This document shows positions 15,489-25,961 of a DNA stretch of 33,198 bases, piece after piece (the first letter of the stretch is position 1; the number at the start of each line of letters is the position of its first letter). Source of the DNA: Clostridiales bacterium (lineage in GTDB: Bacteria; Bacillota; Clostridia; Oscillospirales; Oscillospiraceae). Where the stretch lies: NCBI GenBank assembly GCA_019418525.1, contig DYBS01000007.1, forward strand, positions 1 through 33,198, in the 5' to 3' direction. The notes under the pieces are model-generated. The model was not told the DNA's origin and did not search any database. It saw only the letters and a list, made by a program, of their open reading frames with translations. The position numbers and the translations under genes are program-made.

Positions 15489-16529
15489 TCAGGCCAGGTC
15501 CAGATAGAGGGCGGCCAGCTTCATGGTGTTCACAAGGCCGCGGAGGTGCGTGCGCTCCATACCGTGGGAGCCGTACACGCCGGGTCCGATGAGAGCGGCG
15601 GGGGTGTCATGGCCGCTGTGCCAGTAGGCGCTGGCGTCGGAGCTGTAGCGGGGGTAGATGTCCACCGCGTAGTCCACGCCGTTTTCCTGGGCCAGACGGA
15701 CCAGGCGGGAGACCATGCCGTAGTCGTAGGGGCCGCCGCTGTCCTTGGCGCAGATGGAGACCTGCTCCTCGGTGCAGGTCAAATCGTCGCCCACACAGCC
15801 CATATCCACCACCAGGAGCTCTTCCACATCGTCGAATACGGCGGAGGCGCCGTGGCCCACCTCCTCATAGACCGTGAAAGAAATTTCAGTATGATAGCGG
15901 GGCTTGACGCCGGCATCTTTCATCAGCTTCAGGAGGGTGATGAGCAGGGAGACACTGCCCTTGTCGTCGATGAAACGGGATTTCAGGAAGCCGCTCTCCG
16001 TGAACGTGGTCTTGGGATCGAAGCAGATGAAATCTCCGGGGCGGATGCCCAGGGCCATCACATCCTCCCGGGAGTGCACGCACTCGTCCAGGGTGACCGC
16101 CATGTTCTTGTCATCCCGGGGACGGGTGGAGGCGTCGCCGAACACATGGATGGCGGGGGAGAGGGAGAGGATCGTGCCGGTGTAGCAGGCCCCCGTTTTG
16201 GTGTAAATGCGGCAGTATTCGCCCTCCAGGGAGGGGAGCAGGGGCGCGCCGAGGGCAGTGAACATCAGACGGCCCTGATCGGTGATGGAGCGCACCATCA
16301 GACCCAGAGTGTCCAGATGGGCACACATACCCACGCGGTGGGACTCATCCCGCCCTTCGATGGAGATCACCAGATTTCCCTTCCGGGTCCGGCGGGTAGG
16401 GTAGCCGATGGACCGGACCAGAGTCTCTGCCTGTTCCAGGGCATTCTGGGTAAAACCGGTAGGACTGTCAGTAGACATCAGAGTATGAACGGTCTGTTTC
16501 AAAAAATCGATCCCATTTTCAAAGTTCAT
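15489..16529 (-). CDS. M42-family metal-dependent aminopeptidase
   Basis: 346 residues, normal for the M42 (PepA/FrvX/tetrahedral aminopeptidase) family, which releases N-terminal residues from peptides using two metal ions. Metal and catalytic residues are visible: H71 and D73 in AHLDT, D188 in RFIDDKG, E222/E223 in YEEVGHG, D242 in VVDMG, and H322 in SHGMERTH. GGAGG lies before the ATG. The gene is divergent from a GntR regulator that is followed by a peptide ABC transporter, so it probably trims peptides brought in by that system. Cytoplasmic. Specificity (glutamyl, general) cannot be decided. Confidence 0.88.
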   Translation of the reverse strand: MNFENGIDFLKQTVHTLMSTDSPTGFTQNALEQAETLVRSIGYPTRRTRKGNLVISIEGRDESHRVGMCAHLDTLGLMVRSITDQGRLMFTALGAPLLPSLEGEYCRIYTKTGACYTGTILSLSPAIHVFGDASTRPRDDKNMAVTLDECVHSREDVMALGIRPGDFICFDPKTTFTESGFLKSRFIDDKGSVSLLITLLKLMKDAGVKPRYHTEISFTVYEEVGHGASAVFDDVEELLVVDMGCVGDDLTCTEEQVSICAKDSGGPYDYGMVSRLVRLAQENGVDYAVDIYPRYSSDASAYWHSGHDTPAALIGPGVYGSHGMERTHLRGLVNTMKLAALYLDLA

Positions 16530-16640
16530 AAAAACCTCCTATTTGTCCATAAAATGCGTGTCGTTATATGAATTTGGTGCTAACAAAAACGGGTATGAAA
16601 AAAATTACACAAAAAAACCTGAAAAAATCTTCTATATTTG

Positions 16641-16701
16641 TTGAAAACACAATCGAAATGTGGTATATTAATCGTAACAGAATTGTAGATTGTATACAAT
16701 C
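16641..16701 (+). promoter_or_regulatory. Promoter and operator of the GntR-type regulator
   Basis: TTGAAA (16641-16646) and TATATT (16664-16669) are 17 bases apart. A perfect 14-base palindrome, GATTGTATACAATC (16688-16701), follows at about +12 and has the TTGTATACAA core typical of FCD-type GntR operators, so autoregulation is likely. The AT-rich region 16530-16795 otherwise holds only the divergent ribosome site of the peptidase gene. Confidence 0.7.
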
Positions 16702-16795
16702 GGCAGTTCTTAATCTACATCGAAGTATAACAAAAGTCAATATACAAAAGAAACTTTCGATAAAAAAGATAGAGAAATATAGGTGGAAGCGGAAG

Positions 16796-17485
16796 ATGGC
16801 TGAAATTGAGTTTAAGACATTGCGGGAGCGGGTAGCAGACGCGATCCGCATGAAGATCCTAAACGGCGATTTAAAACCCGGCGCACGAATTGTGGAGCAG
16901 GACCTTTCCTCTGAACTGGGTGTCAGTCGGGCGCCCGTACGGGAGGCTCTGCGGCAGATCGAGGAGGAGGGACTCATCGAGTACACCCGGAATGTGGGCT
17001 GCTCGGTGAAGCGCATCAGCGATGTAGACCTTTATGAGATCTACCTTCTCCGCGCCACCTACGAGATCCTCGCGGTGAAATTGAGCGAGGGAAAGCTGGC
17101 CCAGGAGACTTTGCGGCAGATGGAGACATCGCTGGAAAAGATGAAGACCCTGGAGGAACAGGATTTTCACGCCTCCATCTCCTATGATAATGCGTTCCAT
17201 GAAGGGATCCTCCGGCAGGTCGGACTGCCGCGGCTGACCAAGGCATGGAGCCAGCTAAACTCAGGCAACATCATTACTTATTATACCGGCAGCACCGACC
17301 ATGCAGCGGCCACGAAACGGCAATATCCCATCCACAAGGCCTTGTATGATGTGTGCTGTACCGGAAACACACAGGAGATCTGCGATGCCATCATGGACCA
17401 CTATATGCTCACCACCCGGCGCCGTATGGTGGAACAGGGGATGGAGGCAGAGCACTTCAAGTATGGGGTCAAGATTCGGTTGTAA
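16796..17485 (+). CDS. GntR-family (FCD domain) transcriptional regulator
   Basis: 229 residues. The N-terminal winged helix (about 5-72) shows LRERVADAIRMKILNGDLKPG and the recognition part ELGVSRAPVREALRQIEEEG; the C-terminal FCD domain (about 80-215) has the metal-binding D/H pattern (YDNAFHEGIL, later HKALYDV). I start it at ATG 16796, which has AGGTGG upstream and leaves the normal N-terminus; the frame is open for 76 codons further up, but this stretch is AT-rich and carries the promoter and operator. It stands between an M42 peptidase gene and a peptide ABC transporter and probably regulates both, perhaps sensing an amino acid or organic acid. Confidence 0.88.
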   Translation: MAEIEFKTLRERVADAIRMKILNGDLKPGARIVEQDLSSELGVSRAPVREALRQIEEEGLIEYTRNVGCSVKRISDVDLYEIYLLRATYEILAVKLSEGKLAQETLRQMETSLEKMKTLEEQDFHASISYDNAFHEGILRQVGLPRLTKAWSQLNSGNIITYYTGSTDHAAATKRQYPIHKALYDVCCTGNTQEICDAIMDHYMLTTRRRMVEQGMEAEHFKYGVKIRL

Positions 17486-17569
17486 ATCACGATGAGCACG
17501 GAATTCCGTGCCAGTGGGCTGCACCGGTTTTGGTAAGGACTAATCAGAGTGATGAAAGGGGAAAAGAAC

Positions 17570-19231
17570 ATGAAAGCAAAACGACTGTTGACTTTGCTCC
17601 TGGCACTGTCTATGACGGCAGGTCTGGTCGCCTGCGGCGGCGGAGGCGGCGGAACGGCTGAGCAGACACTGACCACCTCCCTGGCAGAGGAGCCGGCCAC
17701 CCTGGATCCGTCCCGGTGTAACGATGCGGTGGGTGACGCCATCCTGATCAACGTGATGGAGCCTCTGATCCGCATTGAACAGGATGAGAACGGCGAAAAC
17801 GTACCCACCGGCGCCGGCGCTGAGACCTGGGAGTCCAACGAGGACGGCTCTGTGTGGACCTTCCACCTGCGGGACAACAACTGGAGCGACGGTCAGCCGG
17901 TCACCGCCGAGGACTATGTGTACGGCATCCAGCGCATCCTGGACCCGGAGGTGGGCTCCCCCATCTCCTTCCTCCTGTCGGACTGCATCAAGAACGGCAA
18001 CGCGGTCAACACCGGTGAGATGCCGGTCAGCGAGCTGGGCGTGAAGGCTCTGGACGAGAAGACTCTGGAGATCACTCTGGAGGGCCCCACCCCCTACTTC
18101 CTGTCCCTGGCTTACAGCAAGGCCATGTATCCCGCCCGTCAGGATATTGCCGAGTCCCTGGGTGACACCTACGGCGCTGACGCCGCCGGCCTGGTGTTCA
18201 ACGGCCCCTTCGTGGTGACCCAGTGGACCCACAACTCCCAGTTCGTGCTGGAGAAGAACGACTCCTACTGGGACAAGGACAATGTGAGCCTGGACTCCAT
18301 CACCTACATGATCATGGGCGATGAGAACTCCCGCTACAACTCCTTCGAGAACGGCTCTCTGGAGATCGTGACCGTGGGTCAGCCTGAGTGGATCGACCGC
18401 TTCAATCAGAAGGATGACGTGACCTTCACCGAGTATGTGACGCCCTCCGTCCGGTTCCACTTCTACAACACCCAGGACCCCATCTTCCAGAACGAGAAGA
18501 TCCGCAAGGCCTTCACCCTGGCTCTGGACCGGGATGACGTGGTGGACACCATCTACCACGGGACCATGCTGGCCTCCTACAGCTGGGTGCCCCAGGGCGT
18601 GGCCAGCGGCGAGACCATCCCCGATTACAGCGCCAAAGGCACCGCGCCCCTGACCACCCTCATCGAGGAGAATCCCGACCCCAAGGCCCTTCTGCTGGAG
18701 GGCATGGAGGAGCTGGGCCTGGGCTCTGACCCCTCCACGCTGGATATCACCTTCTCCTTCGGCGGCACCACCCAGTGGCTGCGCAACTACGGCGAGTACC
18801 TGCAGGCCGTGTACAAAGAGGCCCTGGGCGTCCAGATCGAGCTGGAGTTCAACGAGTGGGGCACCTTCCAGTCCCTGATCAACTCCGGCGACTATCAGGT
18901 GGGCTACCAGGTCTGGTCCATCGACTACAACGACCCCATGGCCATGCTGTCCCTGTTCGTCACCAACGCCGGCGCCATCCCCACTGGCTGGTCCAATGAG
19001 GAGTACGACGCCCTGGTGGCCCAGGCCGGCCGCGAGATGGATGACGAGGCCCGGCTGGCCCTCTACCAGCAGGCGGAGAACATCCTGGTCCATGACGCCG
19101 GTGTCGTCTGCCCGGTGGTCAATGAGACTGTGAACCGCTTCAACTACAACTACATTCAGAACCTGCCCACCAACTACTTTGCCAGCAACAACGGCGGCAT
19201 GAAGTACGTGAGCATCCAGCAGGATTCTTAA
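17570..19231 (+). CDS. Peptide ABC transporter substrate-binding lipoprotein (family 5, DppA/OppA-like)
   Basis: 553 residues. The N-terminus has a basic start, a hydrophobic core and the lipobox LVAC at about residues 20-23, so the mature protein is anchored to the outer face of the membrane. The SBP family 5 pattern follows: TLDPSRCNDAVG, WTFHLRDNNWSDGQPVTAEDYVYGIQRI in part, and LALDRDDVV. Start is ATG 17570 with AAAGGGG upstream; an earlier in-frame start would place seven extra residues over that site. It leads the operon of two permeases and two ATPases; a strong hairpin separates it from the permeases. Dipeptides or oligopeptides are the likely ligand, though family 5 also binds nickel and opines. 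Confidence 0.9.
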   Translation: MKAKRLLTLLLALSMTAGLVACGGGGGGTAEQTLTTSLAEEPATLDPSRCNDAVGDAILINVMEPLIRIEQDENGENVPTGAGAETWESNEDGSVWTFHLRDNNWSDGQPVTAEDYVYGIQRILDPEVGSPISFLLSDCIKNGNAVNTGEMPVSELGVKALDEKTLEITLEGPTPYFLSLAYSKAMYPARQDIAESLGDTYGADAAGLVFNGPFVVTQWTHNSQFVLEKNDSYWDKDNVSLDSITYMIMGDENSRYNSFENGSLEIVTVGQPEWIDRFNQKDDVTFTEYVTPSVRFHFYNTQDPIFQNEKIRKAFTLALDRDDVVDTIYHGTMLASYSWVPQGVASGETIPDYSAKGTAPLTTLIEENPDPKALLLEGMEELGLGSDPSTLDITFSFGGTTQWLRNYGEYLQAVYKEALGVQIELEFNEWGTFQSLINSGDYQVGYQVWSIDYNDPMAMLSLFVTNAGAIPTGWSNEEYDALVAQAGREMDDEARLALYQQAENILVHDAGVVCPVVNETVNRFNYNYIQNLPTNYFASNNGGMKYVSIQQDS

Positions 19232-19248
19232 CTGATTGGCTGAACTCA

Positions 19249-19281
19249 CAAATGGGCGCCCGGGTTCCGGGCGCCCATTTG
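19249..19281 (+). terminator. Strong hairpin between binding-protein gene and permease genes
   Basis: A perfect 15-base inverted repeat, CAAATGGGCGCCCGG / CCGGGCGCCCATTTG, with a three-base loop and no long T tract. It likely protects the upstream mRNA 3' end or partly terminates, giving more binding protein than permease. Confidence 0.75.
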
Positions 19282-19339
19282 AATAACAGCCCCCTTAGAA
19301 AAACCACTTCACTGTCGAACTGTTCATGGGAGGACTGGA

Positions 19340-20272
19340 ATGTTAAAATTTATCCTTAAACGGGTCTTCTACATGCTGTTGACCTTGTTCATCATCATTA
19401 CCGTCACCTTTTTCCTGATGCACAGCATTCCGGGCGACCCGCTGGCCAGCATGGCCCGCAATCTGCCGGATCAGACCAGAGAGAACTATTATGCGAAATA
19501 CGGACTGGATAAGCCGGTCTGGGAGCAGTATGTGATCTTCATGAAGAACCTGATCACCAAGGGCGATCTGGGCGAGTCCATCCGCTATCCGGGCCGCAGC
19601 GTCACCGACACGCTGGCCACCAACTCCCGGGTCTCCGGCACCACTGGAGGACTGGCGCTGTTGCTGGGCATCGCCATAGGCGTCATACTGGGCATTATAG
19701 CAGCGCTGAATAAAAACAAATGGCCGGATTATTTGGTCATGTTCATCGCCATACTGGGCATCACCGTCCCGGTCTTTGTCTTGGCGGCGCTGCTGCAATA
19801 TTTCTTTACCGTACAATTTCACCTTCTGCCCACTACGGGCTGGGGCAAACCAGCCAATCTGGTGCTGCCGGTGATCGTCCTGAGCTTCAACACCATCGCC
19901 ACCTATGCCCGATATGTGAAATCTAACATGCTGGAAGTGATGAATCAGGACTATATCCTGACGGCGGAGGCCAAGGGCGTCACGCCCTTCAACGTGGTCA
20001 AGAACCATGTGCTGCGTAACGCGTTCCTGCCCTGTATCACCATCCTGGGCGGACAGATCGCCAGCATTTTCACCGGCTCCTTCATCGTGGAGCAGATCTT
20101 CGGTATCCCCGGACTGGGCTTCTACTATATCTCGTCCATCAATGACCGGGACTATACCATGATTCTGGGAACCACGGTATTTTTCGGTGCGCTATTCGTG
20201 ATCGCACAGCTTTTGATCGACATCGTATACGGGATTCTGGATCCTCGGATGAGGATCAAAGCCAAGGACTAA
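19340..20272 (+). CDS. dppB: Peptide ABC transporter permease (DppB/OppB-like)
   Basis: 310 residues with six membrane helices. The start MLKFILKRVFYMLLTL and the HSIPGDPL segment are typical of DppB/OppB. The EAA loop that contacts the ATPase reads EAKGVTPFNVVKNHVLRNA (about residues 208-226). GGGAGGACTGGA precedes the ATG. It pairs with the next permease to form the membrane channel. Which peptide type is carried is not visible. Confidence 0.9.
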   Translation: MLKFILKRVFYMLLTLFIIITVTFFLMHSIPGDPLASMARNLPDQTRENYYAKYGLDKPVWEQYVIFMKNLITKGDLGESIRYPGRSVTDTLATNSRVSGTTGGLALLLGIAIGVILGIIAALNKNKWPDYLVMFIAILGITVPVFVLAALLQYFFTVQFHLLPTTGWGKPANLVLPVIVLSFNTIATYARYVKSNMLEVMNQDYILTAEAKGVTPFNVVKNHVLRNAFLPCITILGGQIASIFTGSFIVEQIFGIPGLGFYYISSINDRDYTMILGTTVFFGALFVIAQLLIDIVYGILDPRMRIKAKD

Positions 20273-20285
20273 GGGGGATCGAGCT

Positions 20286-21227
20286 ATGATGGACGAAGCG
20301 ATGGTCAAAGAGCCCATCCCAAAAGAGAAATTCAAGGTCATCGGGACCGACGACTTCAGCGGCGACGCAATCGCCCGGCCCCAGATCGGCTACTGGAAGG
20401 ACGCCTGGCGCCGCTTCCGGGAGAACAAGATCGCCACCGTCTCTCTGGTGGTACTGCTTCTGATGATCATTATGGTGATCGTCGGGCCTTATATCAACGG
20501 CATCAACTACGAAGATATTGATCAGGGAGCCATCAACCAGGCGCCCAGTGCGGAGCACTGGTTCGGCACCGATGCTCTGGGACGGGACCTGTTCTCCCGT
20601 GTGTGGCAGGCCGGCCGGATCTCCATCGCCATCGGCGTGGTCGGCGCCCTGATCAGCACCGTCGTGGGGTGCCTGTACGGCGGCATTGCGGCCTACTTCG
20701 GCGGCGCGGTGGATACCATTCTGATGCGCATCGTGGAGGTGCTTTTCAGCATCCCCTATCTGCTCATCGTCATCCTGATCTCGGTCATCACCGACAGCCA
20801 TAGTATTTTTACCCTGCTGCTGGCGTTGACACTGACCGGCTGGTGTAACACCGCCCGTCTGGTGCGCGGACAGATGATGCAGCTCAAGAACCAGGAGTTC
20901 GTCCTGGCGGCCAATGCCCTGGGCGTGAGCCCCTGGAAGATCATCATCAAGCACCTGCTGCCCAACACCTTGAGCGTGATTCTGGTGTCTATCACCTTTG
21001 ATATCCCGGGCTACATCTTCTCCGAGGCCTTCCTGAGCTACCTGGGCCTGGGCATCCAGGCGCCCAACACCAGTTGGGGCGCGCTGGCCTCGGCCGCTCA
21101 GCAGACCTTTGCGTTCTATCCCTATCAGATGTTCTTCCCGGCGCTCCTGATCGCGCTGACCATGCTGTCCTTTACCCTGCTGGGCGACGGACTGCGGGAC
21201 GCGCTGGACCCGAAGCTGAGAAAGTAG
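20286..21227 (+). CDS. dppC: Peptide ABC transporter permease (DppC/OppC-like)
   Basis: 313 residues. A cytoplasmic N-terminus of about 45 residues precedes the first helix, then the OppC/DppC-type WFGTDALGRDLFSR motif and an EAA loop AANALGVSPWKIIIKHLLPN (about 200-219). It starts 13 bases after the previous gene (GGGGGATCGAG before ATG) and ends in TAG, with the ATPase gene ribosome site overlapping that stop region. It is the second half of the channel. Confidence 0.9.
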   Translation: MMDEAMVKEPIPKEKFKVIGTDDFSGDAIARPQIGYWKDAWRRFRENKIATVSLVVLLLMIIMVIVGPYINGINYEDIDQGAINQAPSAEHWFGTDALGRDLFSRVWQAGRISIAIGVVGALISTVVGCLYGGIAAYFGGAVDTILMRIVEVLFSIPYLLIVILISVITDSHSIFTLLLALTLTGWCNTARLVRGQMMQLKNQEFVLAANALGVSPWKIIIKHLLPNTLSVILVSITFDIPGYIFSEAFLSYLGLGIQAPNTSWGALASAAQQTFAFYPYQMFFPALLIALTMLSFTLLGDGLRDALDPKLRK

Positions 21228-21238
21228 GAGGAAATAGC

Positions 21239-22254
<1,016 letters not shown>

Positions 22255-22258
<4 letters not shown>

Positions 22259-23241
22259 GCGAGCAGAACACGCAGAATATCATAGAGGTCACCGACCTGT
22301 GTAAATACTTCCGCGTCAGCCGCAAGGCGACGCTGAAGGCGGTGGACCATGTGACCCTGAGCATTCGCCGGGGCGAGACCCTGGGCTTGGTGGGTGAGTC
22401 GGGCTGCGGCAAGACCACCTGCGGCCGGACCATGATCCGCCTGTATGAGCCCACCTCCGGCACGGTGAAGTTCAACGGCAAGGACATCTCCAAGCTCTCC
22501 GGCAAGGAGCTGCTCCAGTTCAAGAAGAACGCCCAGATCATCTTCCAGGACCCCTATGCCTCCCTGGACCCCCGTATGACCATCGGCGAGATCATCACCG
22601 AGGGCATGAACGTCCACTTCCACTACTCGGAGGAGGAGAAGCGCAAGCGGGTCCACGAGCTGCTCAACCGGGTAGGCCTGACGGCCGACTACGCCAACCG
22701 CTTTGCCCACGAGCTCTCCGGCGGCCAGCGCCAGCGTATCGGCATCGCCCGGGCTCTGGCGGTCGATCCCCAGTTCATCGTGTGCGATGAGCCCATCTCC
22801 GCCCTGGATGTGTCCATCCAGGCCCAGGTGGTCAACCTCCTGATCCGCCTGCAGAAGGAGTATCAGCTCACCTATCTGTTCATTTCCCACGACCTGGCCA
22901 TGGTCAAGCACATCTCCGACCGGGTGGGTGTCATGTACCTGGGTAATCTGGTGGAGCTGGCCACAAATGTGGAACTCTATGACCATCCCCTCCATCCCTA
23001 TACCAAGGCCCTGATCTCGGCCATCCCCACCGCCGACCCGGAGGAGGATATGAGCCGTAAGCAAATCAAGCTGGAGGGCGAGGTGCCCAGTCCCATCAAT
23101 CCGCCGGAGGGCTGCCGGTTCCGCCAGCGCTGCCGCTATGCCTGCGAGCGCTGTCAGAAGGAGACCCCTACCCTGCGGGAGATCAAGCCGGGCCATTTTG
23201 TGGCCTGCCACCGCTGTGAGGAGCTGGACGAGAGTCGCTGA
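22255..23241 (+). CDS. dppF: Peptide ABC transporter ATP-binding protein (DppF/OppF-like)
   Basis: 328 residues. Walker A GESGCGKT, the PYASLDPRMT Q-loop region typical of OppF/DppF, signature LSGGQRQR, Walker B FIVCDEPISALD and H-switch SHD are intact, followed by the oligo/HPY C-terminus (HPYTKALISAIP, then Cys-rich CRFRQRCRYACERC). It forms the heterodimeric motor with the previous protein. AAGGAGG lies before the ATG. It is the last gene of the operon; a strong bidirectional terminator follows. Confidence 0.92.
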
Positions 23242-23263
23242 ATCCCAGACGGTAATCTTGAAA

Positions 23264-23301
23264 AAAACGAGCGGCGCAGCATTTGCTGCGCCGCTCGTTT
23301 T
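23264..23301. terminator. Bidirectional terminator between peptide-transporter and Mo-enzyme operons
   Basis: An 18-base perfect stem (AAAACGAGCGGCGCAGCA and its complement) with a two-base loop, flanked by A and T runs, lies between convergent operons. Confidence 0.9.
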
Positions 23302-23310
23302 CTTTCGTAA

Positions 23311-23829
23311 TCACACCTGCCGGGCCAGGGGACCCAGGGTAGCGGTGCGCAGGGAGTGCTCCGGGGGGATCTCCGCCGGGGCATCCAAATCCACCAGGCG
23401 CAGAGCCTTGGTGGGGCAGGCTTTCACGCAGGCGGGGAGCATGCCGTGATGGACACGGACATAACAGCCATCACACTTGACCATCTTGCCGTCGGGGCCG
23501 AAAGAGGGCACGCCGAAGGGGCAGGCCATGGCGCAGGAGTGGCAGCCGATACAGTTGGTGGTGTCGAATACGGTGAGGTTGGTCTCCGGGTCCTTAGAGA
23601 TGCAGGCGCTGGGACAGCCGGTGATGCAGGGGGCATCGGGGCAGTGCATACAGGCCAGAGAAAGGTGGTGGAACTGTACGGTGCCGTCCTCCCGCTGTTC
23701 CAAATTGAATACGTTGCGGTAGGGGAGCTGGCGGCTCATGTCCAGATCATTCTGGTCCATACAGGCCACCGTACAGGCGCCGCAGGAGATACATTTAGAG
23801 GTGTCCAGATCAATGACGTAGTGGCTCAT
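23311..23829 (-). CDS. Ferredoxin-like subunit with four [4Fe-4S] clusters (DmsB/NrfC/NarB type)
   Basis: 172 residues. Four Cys groups are visible: C13-x2-C16-x2-C19-x3-C23; C60-x2-C63-x4-C68-x3-C72; a CIGCHSCAMACP group; and a split CDGC ... CVKACP group. This is the electron-transfer subunit pattern of DMSO-reductase-family enzymes. No signal peptide or membrane helix, so cytoplasmic. Its ATG overlaps the stop of the Mo subunit gene by four bases. It should pass electrons between the FAD protein and the Mo subunit encoded upstream. Confidence 0.9.
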   Translation of the reverse strand: MSHYVIDLDTSKCISCGACTVACMDQNDLDMSRQLPYRNVFNLEQREDGTVQFHHLSLACMHCPDAPCITGCPSACISKDPETNLTVFDTTNCIGCHSCAMACPFGVPSFGPDGKMVKCDGCYVRVHHGMLPACVKACPTKALRLVDLDAPAEIPPEHSLRTATLGPLARQV

Positions 23830-25961
23830 GCCTGTACCTTCTTTCGGATGCCACAGCGAGTGGCGTTATAGGCGGGAAAGCCGGAATAGGGGTCTACATG
23901 GTCCCCGGGGATGAGGGAGTTGACATCGGCTTCGGAGTAGCCGTGGTAGAAGAACACCAGACCCTTGGGAATACGCACGCTGGGGTTAGCCTTCACGGTG
24001 ATGCAGCCCAGGGCAGTGTAGAGCTCCAGGTCGTCTCCCTCCTTCAGACCCAGGGCCTCGGCGTCCTCTACCGACAGGTCCGCCGTGGGATGACTGCGCA
24101 GGCTGCGCAGCCAGGGCACCTTGTGCAACCGGGAGTGAATGGCGTTGGGGAGCCGCCCGCCGGAACAGAGCACCAGGGGGTACTGCTCCGGGTCGGCCTG
24201 GTCCAGGGGGTCACAGTAGGTGGGCAGCGCATCCAGCCCCCACTGGGGGTGGGCGGCGATGAGCTCGGAGTAGAGCTCGAACTTGCCGGTGGGGGTGTTC
24301 AACCCCTCCCGGAGCCGGGTGCCCGGCACATAAGAGGTGAAGTGGGGCACCTTCACCGGCACCCCGGCCTCCTTCAGCTGGGCCACCGCGACGCCCACGT
24401 CGGTGAGCATCTCGTCCACATTGGCCTCGTATCCGGCTTCCAGCTCCTGGTCGCCCAGGTGCATCCGGACGCTCAGGTCCCGGATGATCTCCACATCGGA
24501 TTTGCTCTCACCCACCCGGTCGATGGCGGGCTGGGTGAACCAGGCGTAGCCGCCGGGGTAGGTCTCCAGCTCACCCCGCTCCAGGGAGGAGCATACCGGC
24601 AGCACGATGTCGGCCAGCTTGGCGGTGTCGGTGAGGAAAAGGTCGGTGTCCACAAAGAAGTCCAGCTTTTTCAGGGCTTCCTCCAGCTTCCGGTCATTGT
24701 TGACCATGCGGAAGTTGACCCCCATACCAAACACGGCCTTGATGGGGTAGGGCTTCTCCTCTAAAATCTGGCGGGACAGGTCCACCACCTGCATCTCCCG
24801 CTCGGTGTGGAACCACAGGGGAAAGCGCTCCTCGCCCACGGCGGGGCGCACATGCTCAGGCTCGGTGGCATCCATCCACTCTTCCTCCCGGGTGGTAAAG
24901 CCGGAGATCTGGTGGGTGAAGGTGTGCAGGGTGGGGATCTGGCCGCCCTCCCGGTCGAAATTGCCGGTGATGGCGGAAAGGGACATGATGGCCCGGTAGT
25001 TCTGAAGGCCGTTCTTGTGGTGAGGGATGGGGGCACTGTTCTCGTGGATGGCCATGGAGCGGCTCTCGTGGATCATCTCACAGGCCCGGAGCACCTGCTC
25101 GTAGGGCACACCGGTGAGGGACTCGATGTTCCCCGCGTGGAAGCCCTTGACGTACTCGGCATAGGCCTCAAAGCCGTGGACATAGCGGTCGATGTAGTCC
25201 CGGTCGATCCAGCCCTTCTGGATGAGGGTGTTGGCCATACACAGGGCCAGGGCGCCGTCGGTGCCCGGCCAGGGGCGCAGGTGCAGGTCGGCCAGCTTCT
25301 CTACCGTGGGAGTGATCCGGGGGTCCACCACGATGAACTTGGTGCCGTTGGCCTTGGCCCGCTCGGCGGCCTGGGCATTCAGGTAGCCGGAGTAGTAGGG
25401 GTTGAAGGCGAAGCCCAGGTAGAGGTCACAGTGGGGCATGTCCGGCCGGGCCAGCTGCCCGGCGGCCACCTTCCAGGCCATCCATCCGGAGGTCATACAG
25501 GTGGAGGACTCGGTGCCGTAGTTGTAGGTACCGAAGGAGTGGGCGAAGCGCCGCAGCCAGGGGCGGTACCACTTGTTGTACCCGCCAAAGAAGGCCACCG
25601 CGTCGGCGCCGTCCCGCTGGCGGATGTCCAGCAGGCGGCGGGCAATCTCGTCATAGGCCTCGTCCCAGGTGATGGGCTCAAACTTGCCCTCGCCCCGCTG
25701 GCCTACCCGGCGCAGGGGGGTTAGGATGCGGTCCTCCCGGTAGACATAGGCCCGGTTGGCCAGGCCCTTGGTACACAGGCCACCGCAGCTTCTGGGGTGC
25801 TCGTCCATGCCCTCCACCTTCAGCAGCTTCCCGTCCTTTACATAGGCGTGGATACCGCAGTTGTAGGCGGGGCTGCAGATGGCGCAGACGGTGCGCTTGA
25901 CCTCGATCCCCGTCTCAGGGCCCGGGATCTTAGCGTGCATCAGTTCCTCAATCGTGTCCAT
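23826..25961 (-). CDS. Molybdopterin oxidoreductase, DMSO-reductase family, cytoplasmic catalytic subunit
   Basis: 711 residues, typical size. The N-terminal [4Fe-4S] site is C26-x2-C29-x5-C35 with C63 in the LCTKG motif. Domains for the bis-pyranopterin cofactor follow (WDEAYDEIARRL near 99-110, GTESSTCMTSG near 149-159, where C155 could be the Mo ligand). The C-terminal molydop-binding domain has LRSHPTADLSVEDAEALGL and late YSEADVNSL. There is no twin-arginine signal, so it works in the cytoplasm, unlike most respiratory relatives. Flanking FAD and Fe-S genes overlap it, giving an NAD(P)H-FAD-FeS-Mo chain. The layout recalls clostridial assimilatory-type nitrate reductase, but substrate cannot be assigned by eye. 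Confidence 0.88.
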   Translation of the reverse strand: MDTIEELMHAKIPGPETGIEVKRTVCAICSPAYNCGIHAYVKDGKLLKVEGMDEHPRSCGGLCTKGLANRAYVYREDRILTPLRRVGQRGEGKFEPITWDEAYDEIARRLLDIRQRDGADAVAFFGGYNKWYRPWLRRFAHSFGTYNYGTESSTCMTSGWMAWKVAAGQLARPDMPHCDLYLGFAFNPYYSGYLNAQAAERAKANGTKFIVVDPRITPTVEKLADLHLRPWPGTDGALALCMANTLIQKGWIDRDYIDRYVHGFEAYAEYVKGFHAGNIESLTGVPYEQVLRACEMIHESRSMAIHENSAPIPHHKNGLQNYRAIMSLSAITGNFDREGGQIPTLHTFTHQISGFTTREEEWMDATEPEHVRPAVGEERFPLWFHTEREMQVVDLSRQILEEKPYPIKAVFGMGVNFRMVNNDRKLEEALKKLDFFVDTDLFLTDTAKLADIVLPVCSSLERGELETYPGGYAWFTQPAIDRVGESKSDVEIIRDLSVRMHLGDQELEAGYEANVDEMLTDVGVAVAQLKEAGVPVKVPHFTSYVPGTRLREGLNTPTGKFELYSELIAAHPQWGLDALPTYCDPLDQADPEQYPLVLCSGGRLPNAIHSRLHKVPWLRSLRSHPTADLSVEDAEALGLKEGDDLELYTALGCITVKANPSVRIPKGLVFFYHGYSEADVNSLIPGDHVDPYSGFPAYNATRCGIRKKVQA

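Noticed and set aside
17540..19249. 569-codon minus-strand frame opposite the binding-protein gene
   Set aside because: Val/Gly/His-rich shadow of a lipoprotein gene with clear lipobox and family motifs.
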